In this document: piece by piece, positions 25,001 to 37,000 of the stretch
How the letters are laid out: every line of letters begins with the position of its first letter
Numbering within the stretch: position 1 is the first letter of the stretch
DNA from: Trichobilharzia regenti
Lineage: Eukaryota > Platyhelminthes > Trematoda > Strigeidida > Schistosomatidae
DNA length: 64,000 nucleotides
Assembly (NCBI GenBank): GCA_944472135.2
Contig: OX235263.1
Coordinates: 2,463,517 to 2,527,516, forward strand
Direction: 5' to 3'
Position numbers and translations under genes: made by a program
Notes under the pieces: generated by a model
What the model was told of the DNA's origin: nothing
Databases searched by the model: none
The model's input: the letters and a program-made list of their open reading frames with translations, nothing else

Positions 25001-28000
25001 GAGTTAAGTGATAGGAGGCAAAAGGACAAAGGATTGAAGCAGGCTGCAAAAAATAAAACGATTACACAGAATTTACTACACAACTGTACAAGTAAACGGG
25101 AAATTGATACTAAGGCTGCGGAAGTAAAATAGGATGGATGAAATGCTTCTGAACACAGAGCTCAGGATTTTTCCTTATGAATTCCTAAAGCTTTGGTTAC
25201 GTGAAGAAGATTTAGACAAAATCTGTATTTTTATGTAGAATAACAGACAAGTTATGGAGTGTCAAAATATAAATAGTCGTATTTGTGTGCCAGGCTGAAA
25301 TCGATTATAAAATATTGTAAAACAGGAGACAATGGTGGTGATTAGTCACAAAAGATGTGTAGAGTGTGTGGCAGGAAAAACTGACAAGTAAGTCAGTTCA
25401 AGGTTATAAAAGGTGTCAGGTGAGTGGCTAGTACAAAGTGATCTGTGTTAAACAGGAGAAAGTAAGACTGCAATGTGAGGTTCATAATGAGATAACGAAT
25501 GTGTGAAATGAAATAAGTGGAGGCGGTAGTCGGTGGTACAATGGTTAGGACTCTCGCCGACCCTGCACATGGTTCTAGGTTCTATCCCATGCCGACGAAC
25601 ACCTGATATCTATGGTCGGCCTGCAAAATTTGGGCTACCGATATCCATGCCAAAAATTTCATACTTGTACCAAAAATACAGTGTGGAATCGAGCTGTAAA
25701 CCAAAAATATAAAAAATCACTTATTGAGAAAGGAGATAATATGAATAATAATAGGTCCTGATGCTATGAATGAAAAATTCGATAGTATTGAGTAAATGTT
25801 CGCATGAAGGGTATAAATTATAACGAATAATACTAATAATAATAAGCAAAGAAATAAATGAAAACCAAGAGGGTTAAGAGGAAGAAGCACTGTTGGTGAG
25901 AAGAAGAATCATTAATCCACGTTTGACCACGGTAGTAACAGCGTCTGGACGTGTTCTGTTTGCATACAAAGTTCCGCTTTAGTCGATCTTATTGCAACAG
26001 CTTCAGCTATGTGTAGGAAACTCAAGCGAACGATCACGACTTCAGAATTCGGTATATAACTCTGAAAGCTGTGTTGACTTCGACGCTATGTCCAGTATCA
26101 ACCAAGTGTGACAGGATCGAGCTTTTTATGCACTTAATTTCCCCCCTGCTGAACCAAGCTGGTAAGTATTCTCGAACCTGTAGACGAACCTGCCTAATCG
26201 TCGGCCTTATATAACTCGAACCACAGGAACAGTTAAAATGGTATATGCGTGAAGAAGAGCTAAGGTCAGATAAGACAACTTTGAGTTGCTGGGTGAAAAC
26301 TGGACGGCTACTGAAGGATGGACAGAGACGTGCCGCGTATAAGGTTTTCTTTATCGCCCTGGTTAAACGTTGGGATAGAATCCCCGCAGGAGTATCTCCT
26401 CTGAATTGTAGACTTAAAAACAGGGGCTTTTTCTCTACCGTTACCAGTTCATGTTTGCGACTATTGTAATCTATTTGGGCTTTAATGAACTCCTCTGGAT
26501 ATCCATTCTCACTTAGAATGTCTCGGATGACCTGGAGTTCTTTCTCTACACAGTCTTCGGAACAAATAGACATCGCTCTAAATGCTAAGCATCTGATCAG
26601 ATTACGTTTGTATTTCATCTGTACGAAGCTAAGGAAGTTTTTATACTGAGCTATGGTCTCCATCCATATTATATAAGTTTATTTGATTTAACACATAGCG
26701 ATGCAGTAATAATAGCTGGATGACGTTTCAAGAGCAATTTATTGATATGATGGTGAGCAATAAACTTTGCTCAAAACGACATCCAGCTAGCAATACTGCA
26801 TCGCTGTGTGTTAAATCAAATTTTAAGAAAAATATGGAATTACATTCTACCTCAATGCCCAAATTCTATACTTACATTAGTGTAATCGAAATCCCATTTG
26901 AATGTCTTGATAGTAGCTCTTATATAAATGTGAATGAAGTCTTTGCTAACACGGTGTGATGCGAAATGAGAATAGGCTCCAGAATTAATCTACTGACTGT
27001 TCTGCTTTCTCTTGATAACGTCCAGTTGTCTATAATCACTTAACTGATAACCTCAATAAGAAGGACAGTGGGATAAAACCTCGCACATTTATCAGAGTAG
27101 ATAAGCATTTAAGTAATTAGATGAAAGTAAGAAGGAAAGAAGCTCGAGTTACATATGATGGAGAAGATTTGTAGCTCAGGTGGATGATTTTGATGTGGTT
27201 GTGTTCTCTAAGCTGGATAGTTTATTTGCAAGGCTTTCATTGCCCTACTAGGCAACATCTTCAGCTCATACTTCAATTTGACTTGACTTTGAAGTCAAGG
27301 AAACAATCACTTCCAATACAAGTAGCCTGGAGGGTGTGAAAACACACGAAAACAAGCAATCACGACGTTGAAGTTTACCAAGAAAGATGACGAATAAACT
27401 CGTGCAGAAATCTGAAAGCTCACTTCAATTGAAATTGAAATATGCACTGAAGATGTTGCATAGTAGGGCAATGAAAGCTTGGCTAATAAACCGTCCAGGT
27501 CAGAGAACACAACTACATCAGAAGCTTGAATTATTCAGAAAAATTTTAGACGACGTTGAAAGGGAATTAAAACTGAATTCACATGACTCCATATTAGAAA
27601 AGTTTTTTTCTTTTTTCTGATGTGCAGTATTACAGCATTAATAACTGGATCGCATTCTAACCACAATATATTGTTCATAATCCAATCAATTTATTCACAC
27701 GGTTTCTTAATTTGCTTTATACATTTTTCTCTCTCCATATTTCCAGTACAGGCGCTGCGTCATTTCTACTGCGCATGTATTTTTCTCTTTATTCTATGAA
27801 CAAAGATTCAGTGATTAACGTCTCGCTGTTCACCTTACTGTACTGCTTTTCAACACTTTTATACCATCCAACCATAGTGTGTGATCACATACAAGGGAAT
27901 ACAATAAAATTTGAACAAAGCAAGAAGTACAGTTTTAGCAGTTTTACCATGATTGCTTGCAGTCTCACTGCTTTCCTCGTCATCTCATGGAGTCATTGCG

Positions 28001-31000
28001 TTCTTGCAAATTACCCCCATCTCTCAAGAATCTTCGACGCATTACAAAATCACATATTGAATCAACGGCTGCTAAAACTGTAGTTCTTGCTTTGTTCAAA
28101 TTCATTAAGGGGAATAAATGTAAGAATACAATAAAATTACCAAGCCTTTTTCTAGGTGATTTAACTTGCCAGTTCTAACTACATTTCTATGTTCCGATAA
28201 TCTAACTGACCCTGATCTACTAATATGATCCATGTAACTGATCTTATAATCATTACATAGGACTCGGTAAATTATATTATTTTTCTAAATTGAATCTGTC
28301 AGATCCTAAAGCCAACCAAGTTTATCTTTGAGGAGAGATGCTTGGTGACGGTGTTGGCTGGTTATGCATGGTTATGGTTGGTTATGCACCCTATGCATTG
28401 TAAACTGGTTAAGGTTAGAATTAATCGATCAGTGGTTTTCTTCCACTTGCCCAGCCGGCTGAAAGTCCTGCATTCGATCTCTGATATGTCTATCATCGTA
28501 CACTGCTTAAGAGTCTCAAAGAAGTACGAAAGAACTAGTCAGTACTTTCTGGTTTTCAACTTATATCAGTTTGAGTACTAACTTGAAATAAATGCAGTCC
28601 CTGGGAAGCAACACTTGAGTGCACATTTATTGACCTCAGAAGAAGAGAAGAAAATGTGACAACTTAGGTTAAGAATTTTATTTCTTAACATATCAGCGAC
28701 TTAATGTTATCACTATGACTGTTAGTGACACAAAGCATATGCACTGTACTAAATAACTTCTACCAAACAGCTTTCTTTAGGATAAGAATTTCTATATCCT
28801 GATATTACTCTTATCTCATTTAATGGAAGAACACTTATTAGCATATGCCTAAATTTAGCTACAATGTTACCCAAAATAGAGATCATCATAATCCTTCAAT
28901 GTTTTGTTTTCCATTTTGTTTTGATGAAAGCATCATTGGAATTGTTGAAATTTGACAGGCAATCGATATGGAAAAAAACCACCGGCTTAGCGTTTACAAT
29001 CACCAAAAAAACATTCAAACAAATTTCTGTAAAATCAAGTGAAGAAAATGGTAAATTTTCTCAAGTGGGCGTGTTATTCCTACCTAAACTCTACTAGCTG
29101 TTGTAAATAACATCTTGAAACTGTAAAATGTTTAGGTTTGGTTCAAGAGAGACTTTCTCACTCCATACTGACGCGCCTTAGAAGAGCTTAGTGTAAATGA
29201 ATTTTTCAAGTGTTGGTTTATACAGCTTTAAGTGGTAATATATCTAGCCATGAGCTGAGATCATTCAGAGAATCATTGTGAATCCAATTAGCACTGGATA
29301 ACTTTTCCGTTTTAATTTGCAACTATTCAGCAGTACGCAGCCATGACGACAACAGGGACCTTCTGGTTGTAAGGCTATGTTATAGATAGTTAGTCCACTA
29401 GGGTCCAGTTCAATGGTCCGTGAATTCCAGTTTCTGCCAGTTCGCGGTATGTATAGTCGTTGTTATCAGCGAGTAACTCTTCACTTCCCAGTCTTGAAGA
29501 ACCCCGCTAATCATGACTTCTTACGAGAATTTCACGTAACTCCTTGTATAAGGGTAGTGATTGGATAGTCTACCAGCTCTCCTTGTAACCAATGTGTTTT
29601 GGGTTCAAGACCATGTGAGTAATTATTGCTAAAGAGACCCGAAGAAGTGTGAAATAGCTATACACTACTCCTCCAAATGATGTCAGATTGGCATCCAACT
29701 TGTGGCTAATTGAATTCCTGCAAATCAACACTTCGTGCCCTTGAGTATAAAGAGGAACCTGATATACGCTCTTTCCTAGAGGAAGTGGTTGAAGAAGAAC
29801 TGCGTAATCTTCGAAATACCCTGATGAAAAACGGTTTCCCGCTTAGGTTCACAGACAAGAATCTCAAATGTAGGAAGACTTCCGAACAAGTCCAATCCGT
29901 TCCAAAGAAAATACTTCTGCTTAATCTAGAATTCAAAGGTGATAATTTTTTCATTTTTTTCCTTGATTACAGCTTGATTCCACACCGTATTTTTGGTACA
30001 AGTATGGAATTTTCAGCGTGGATATCGGTAGCCCGAAATTCGCAGGCCAACCATAGACATCTGGTGTGCGTTGGCGTGGGCTCGAACCTCGGACCATGTG
30101 CATGGTCGGCGAGGATCCTAACCACTGTACCACCGACGCACCGAAGCAGAAATCCTTCGCAAACGCCTCTCCGAATCGCTAAGGAAAACATACTTCGCCG
30201 CGAGCCTACGACTGACGTTTTCCTGCAAGAAACTGTTCAGTCAAAACGCGAAGACAATCTGTCGCATTGGGCCACCTCAACGTGCATATACCAGTTTACT
30301 TGCACTTGTGGAGCTGAGTACGTTGGCCGTACCATGCGCCGACTTGAAAAACGCGCTCGTGAACACTACCCAGCCTGGTTAGTAGAAGGAGAACAAAAGC
30401 GGGTATACAGTTCAGGGACAGAACTTCTGGTCAGTTCAGGACATTCAGCACGTTTCGAAAAATCCTTCAAAGTAATATATAAGATTCAATCAAACCTATT
30501 AAAGGGAGTGAAATCAAGACATCTGGGCATAGCCGAAGCGCTAGCTATACAAAAGCTCAAACCCACGCATTGTATCCAAAAGAAATACATTTAACCCCTG
30601 TCCCTGCCACGGCCATCATAAATAAATAATTTTTTAGCAATGACCATCCCACTGCCTTTCTTATCCAAACTCCCTGTTTATTCATCTTATTTTTTTAAGT
30701 TTCTCTTAATCGCTGTTTCCACTACCATATTTTCATATCCGACCTTCCTGTCTATTTTGTCATTTTACTATTTCTGCATATTTAATCTCTGGCTGCATAA
30801 ACAATTATTCATCACATTAGTTTTTTTATCCAAATATCCTGTCTATTTTGTTGTTTCTACATTTCTAACCCCTAATTGCACAGTGTCAATCTTCTTAGTT
30901 ATTATGATACCAATTTGTTTGTTTTATCCGTCCCCCTGTTTATTATGGCATTCCTATTCCTAATTGTGGTGCGTCGGTGGCATAGCGGTTAGGATGCTCG

Positions 31001-34000
31001 CCGACCATGCACATGGTCCGGGGTTCGACCCCCGGCCACAGACGCACTCCTTTACCTCGCTAAACCAGTAATAATGCTGGTAAAGAGGAAAGGTTGGGCA
31101 TGAGGCTAGCAAACCCATCCTTTAAAAATAAACACTGCTACAGAAACTTCAAGCTTCTAGCTTGAAGCCCGATGTTCCATTGAGAATATGAGGGAATTAA
31201 AAATAAATTCCTAATTGTAATTTTATTATTTTGACCCTTAACCGGAAATTATTCTGGAACTTTCCCATCCATGCAATATAAATACACGAATGTACAGCCT
31301 AGATGATGACATCGTCGAAAAGAAAATTTTCTTCGCTGCAGTTTTCTTCTTAATATCTCCTATGACCCAATGTGTATATTCCATGACTTGCGTAATACTT
31401 TAAAGAATTTTATGAGGGACGGAGACAAACCATAGCCAGCCTTTATAAAGTAAAATAAAAACTCACCTGAATTACTCCACCACTGTTTTTACTAAATAGG
31501 AAATGGTTTGGCAAGCCCAAAATTTTTGCCATCCAGTCGATCATAACAACTTCTAATTCAGTACAAGCTGGATTTGAAACCTGTAATTAATTATGTTTAA
31601 AAATTATAATTATAAGTGGGTAGACTTTGGCTTTTATCAATGTTATTATTATTAGTAGTAGTAGGTTCTGATAGTAGTAATTATTGTTAATATTGGTTCT
31701 CAGGTTGACTTAAAATAGGTGTATATAGTTACTACAATTACTCCTTTACATTAACTCACAATATTATCATTAGGGATAATTATGGTTGGTAAAACATGAG
31801 TTAAATAATACTTGACTGTCGACTAAGCAATCGCATAGATTCCTTTTTCAAGATGGAATTGTATACCGCATTTGAATGTAGCCGACTGACTGACTGATTG
31901 ATATACACTGACTGGTAGTGTGAGAATAATCAGATGCCTGAGTACTGGATCATTTTCACGAGATGCCTTCGACATTTCGGTTAATAACCTGCTAGACTCT
32001 CTTTGTCTGTTAGTCTATTCTGTGGGAAGTTCTGCTTGACTCATTTCACCTAGCTGGTGATGCCGTTTGCCATTATTATTATATCCCTTAATTCCCAGAG
32101 GAACATAGGGCTTCAGCTGCGCGCCTCCACAGCCTTCTGTTTTCTGACACCTTTTTCATCCCACTCTAAGTCTGCCCACATACTTTCATCTCCTCTTCAC
32201 ATGACCTTCTTTAAGTCACCCTTGGACGACTAACTCGCCACTTACTTTTCGGGTTCCATTCGAGGGCTTGTCTAGTGATGTCACTTGATGGTTTCTTCAG
32301 AGTATGGCCAATCCATATCCATTTCTTCCTGCCTAATTGTTTCACAATCGGTTCATGGTTGGTTGGTTCGCTGATTGCCAGAGATCCCTGTTGCTGATCT
32401 TTTTTGGTCGGCCATCTGATCTTGAGTGGTATTGAGCGAAGACAACTGTTAATGAAGGTCTGTAGTTTGTTTGAGATGCTCTTTATATGACGCGCTGTCC
32501 AAGTCTCTGATCCGTATAGTGAGTAGCTCTGACTAACTTCACATTGTAGTTGAAAATCCGGATGTTATTTTTGGTGGTGAGTGAGGCTGTTGACCTCCAC
32601 ACAGACTTGAGAGTAATGAAAGCTTGTCTTGCCTTTCCGATCCTCGCTGCTTTGATATCCTCGTCAGTTCCGCTGGCCTGTAGTTGAAACGATGCTTCCC
32701 AGGTAGGTGGGTAGGTGAAGGAGGTTGTTTCTTTCAGGTTTCTTCCATTTATGCTGGCTGACTGATTGTTGTCTGTTGTTTTCGCTGTGGCTGTTGGTGT
32801 TGGCCAGAAATCTTCATCACCTACCTCTGTTTTCTCTGTGTTCACCTGAAGTGATGTCCTATCTTTGATGCTTCTTTTATCGCCAGCTTGTTGCTTTTCA
32901 CTTGTATATCTTCCAGTGTGTGGGAAATCAGACATATATCATCGCGGGCGTAGTCCAGATCCTCCAAGTTTCTTTTTGTGTGAGTCCATTTTATGCCTTT
33001 TTCCACATTTCCCGTTGTCTCTCTCATTATCCAATCTAGTGCAATCAGGAAAATCATTGGTGATAGTAGGCAGCCTTGCCTCACTCCCGTTGTCATTATA
33101 GTTCACCTTTATACTCATGAATTTGCGTACAAAGCATCCTTGAAGACAAGCGTTTTGTTTTTCCTATCTCGATTTTTTCTGTCGAAAACAGGTTTTGTTG
33201 ACATATATCACAGTCATTAAATTAAGCACACATAAGAAACCATAGCAACGCTTTCTAAAAGGACTGACTATAAAGCATTAAACCTGGTAAATATAAATTT
33301 TAGATAAAATCCTAATGAAGTTCCAGGTATGTGTCTACCAGTTCAATTGGTCCTGTGAAACATCTTGTATCGGCCATACTCAGTAATTTTTTCCGCAGAT
33401 ATATCAACAAACTTACATAAATTTTTAGAGAACTGTTTTTGAACATCAAGTGAGTTCACAAATTAAATTTACATTCACCTATAGAGTACGAGGGGACATT
33501 GTCAAAGGCGTACAAATCCTGATTCATCAAAACACAGAATCCGTGACATTCCTTATGCTAAATTTCAAACTCTGTCTAAGAATAATTTCGTTCACTCAGG
33601 CACCTTACGGTAGACCTTATTTGTGGCATATTTGTTTCAATTTCATGGTAAGAAAAAGGAATAGACACCACAGTCAAATAACCTTGAACCGATCAGTCAG
33701 ATCGATCGGAGTTAAAAATGGATGCTCTTCATAATCTTAGTTGAAAGTAATACCCAGATTTGAATTTAAAAATGGGTCGATGGGGAGGACTGAAACATGC
33801 ATATTCAGAGGGTTAATGACTCTTTAGTATTTTTAGGCTATCGATGGTTATACATTCAGATGGAATCACTATCATACCAGGGAGTCTATAATATTTGATT
33901 AGTTGTACATCATGGTGACTTTTTGAACACCTTATTCGTGAAATCGAAACTCTGCCTTCACATAATACTGCGTATATGCATTAACTAGCTATTGAGACAA

Positions 34001-37000
34001 CCAGTGTCTCTGCCACAGCTTCGGAAACAAAGAATACTAAATTGCCTGCTGTGCAATGGTATCAGGACCGTCGGAATATCACCTCACAAAATAATAATGA
34101 AATTACTTATGTACTTAAAGGAATTGGTGTCGCCCTTCATACTGTGATGAAACAGTACGCCATGGTAAGACAGGAGCAAAGCATGTTTGGGCTCTTGGAC
34201 TGTAGGATATAAATCTTACAAGACGGTTAGTAGAATGCATCCCAAACAGATGTGCCGATGTTTTCATACCAATGATACAAATTCAAGTGTTGGTTTGTAG
34301 GGATTGGTTACAGGATTTTCATCATGACCTAACACTAGTTAGAGAACCATTGGAAAACCTGGGAGTACTGGACAGCTGTTTCGTCCTAGTTTGGGACTCT
34401 TCATCAGTGCGCACCCACCGTCAGGGTTCGAACCCAGGACCTTCTGGTTACAAGGTGAGCTCGTATACCATTAAGCCACTGGGACCCAATCCAATGGCCC
34501 ACGAATTCTAACTTCTGCCAATTCACGACATAGCGCGAACCCAGCCAATGTCTTCGGCGAGTATTTGTCCTCACATTCGACCTGCTGCACTTCACTGGTC
34601 ACGACTTCACCCCACACACAACCATCCACACGAACGCTTGGGGAGGTTATTCGCAACTATCATTCTTAAGCTATAATCATCATAAGGTCAATCATTCTTC
34701 TGAATTGTTGGATCCTTTTTTGGAATAAACCAAATTATTAGGAGTATTCTATTACTAATCCTCTACACAAAATACTATTAGTACTGCCAGTCAACGTTTC
34801 TGCATCAAGCTAGTTAACATTGTCAGCGAAACTTCCTAGCAAATAATTGCAATCAATCAATAAAGCAAATAACATAACACCTACCCAAGTGAATCCAATT
34901 GATGAGATACCAGCTGATAGAATGTCAGCACATATTGAAGAATATGAACAGCCACAAGGGAAGTAAGCGTGGAAACGTGGATGTTGCCAATGTGTAACCT
35001 GAATATTGATTAAAATATTTTCTTTAAAGAAAAACGGTTTCAGACTAAGTTTTAAACAAAACAACAGGAGAAATTATGCAACTGACAGATTTCTGTACTT
35101 ATAATTATGAAATTGTTCGGAAGATGTGCAACTCGGATGGATACTTTTGATATGACTGAATGTTTTGAGTTAATGGAGCTTTAGCTATCCTTTTGGACGA
35201 TATTTTCAATGCATACTTTATTGTGAATTCGACTGTTTGAAATTATTTATCAATAAAACAGAAGTCGTCTTCAAGAAATATTTTTGCCCTCTCACCTTCA
35301 TCAGAAGATATATATATATATATATATACAGTAGTATCGAACTATCAGCAAGACATCGTCCTCAGAAACATCACAACTAGAACCCATTTAAAGTAAATGT
35401 CACCCACTATCCAACTAAAATTAAATTGTTCTATATTAGATGGTTGGAGGTAATCGGCCACAGGAAGCCTTGGACCTAGGTTTCCTGCTAGTTGGCACTC
35501 ATCAGCAAGGCGTATCTGCAAACTTGAAGGAACTAATAGAATTTAGTCAGCACCAATGAGAGGACTAGAAACATCACACTAGTTACTAGTGTCTAATCAA
35601 AATATCCAATACAGTCCTACAAGAGGTCAATCGCGACCCATCCCGAAGAGCTCAGTGGTAACGCCACTGACTGCAGCACTGGGTGACGCGGGGGCGAATC
35701 TCAGAAAAGACATGAGTTTCTTCAAGTTTGCAGATGAGCTCTGCTGACTCGTGAGTTCCAACTAGGTCCAAGGCTTCCTGCCGATTGCCTTCAGCCATCT
35801 AATATCATCAAATCAATGTACGAGCTACCTAGAATGATGGCCACACTACAAACCTAACTGATAAAATTCAGTCTGCAAAAAAGAAAGAGCTAGACACATC
35901 ACACTACTTACTAGTGTGTCCAATCAAAATCAATTGTTCTATAGATGGCTTTACTTCAAGTGAAGTTACTGAGTGTAGAGATTCAGGAGTAGTTGTATTC
36001 CATAATCTAAATACCTCAGCTAACTGGAGAAAAGCAAATGCAAAGATTGTATGAATAATAAAGATTCCCTTTAGTTCTTTCTGATGGCGATATATACTTC
36101 GCATATTATGCTGCATCTGTATTACCCCCTATTTGAAATACAAGATGAGCTCTTGTTTCACATACGAGCAAGACATATTAACGAGAGTTTACAAGGTGAA
36201 GACTACACTATTCAAGGTATTCTCAAAACCAAATTTACTTCCACTCACAAATCAATAGATGAGGGTTGACTTCATCTTAGCACTCCTCACTTTATGCAAT
36301 GATTTCCATGATAATTTATCCTGTCTACTTCCTCCGCGTCTCTAGAAGTGAACGTTTGTGAGGACATTATCAAAACGTGTAAACTCCACGATTGAACCAA
36401 CGACATCTGGAAGTTCATTTTTTCACGTCAAACGGAGAAGCAATAGGATCCTTTACTATACTAGAGTACATCAAGGCAGAATTTTCCGTTGATTTATCTA
36501 AAGAATCAATTGACTTCCATTAAACAATAAATCGGCACGATTAAAACCGAACTAAAACCAACAAAATGTCCTTAATCATTTGCAAAATGTAAGTCTTCAA
36601 ACAAAACTTCAGAGAGTAGTCAAAGTTGTTATTACTGTTTAGACTGATATCATCAAGTGTTGGTTTGCAGGGACTTGGTTAATCACAGGATCTCGTCATA
36701 AGATAACATCGGTTAGAGACCCACTGGAAAATCTGGAAGTGCTACATAGCTGCTCCGGTCTTGTTGAGGACACTTCACCTGCATGCACACACTGGAGTTT
36801 GAATCTGAGACAGTCTAGCTGCGAGGCTATCATGTAGACCATTAAGCCACTGGGACCTGACGCCGTAGCCAGCCGATTAATTCTAACTTCCGCCAACCGA
36901 CTATATAGCTTGATCACTTCAGAGTGCCCTTACACCTTCCCTGCTGTATCTCACTGGCCACGACCTCCGAATAGAACTCAAGTAGCTACCCAACTTTAGT

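Larger units (their letters stand above)
27150..27545. mobile_element. PLE family 1 pseudo-LTR pair in inverted orientation
   Basis: The minus arm (27150-27300) and plus arm (27300-27545) both contain CTGAAGATGTTGC, a short loop, GGGCAATGAAAGC and the text AGAGAACACAACTACATCA. No coding part lies between them. Each arm holds a hammerhead-like core. Confidence 0.75.
29705..31350 (+). mobile_element. PLE copy with two SINE insertions
   Basis: An open frame of 294 codons (29710-30594) encodes the linker [33 protein letters not shown], a stretch read from an antisense SINE-A, then [52 protein letters not shown] and [17 protein letters not shown] is a good GIY-YIG motif. RT is absent. The 3' region to 31350 is split by a SINE-B and ends in a hammerhead-like fold. 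The frame staying open through the SINE is probably chance. Confidence 0.85.

Noticed and set aside
27712..28083. 123-residue partly hydrophobic frame
   Set aside because: Lies in repeat R1 and is not kept in the other copy.
30640..30963. 107-residue very hydrophobic frame
   Set aside because: It is the T-rich 3' region of a PLE; similar T-rich frames follow other PLE copies.
34810..35064. Whole 84-residue minus frame as a gene
   Set aside because: Only 34885-34998 is AADC exon 3; the rest runs into intron past both splice sites.
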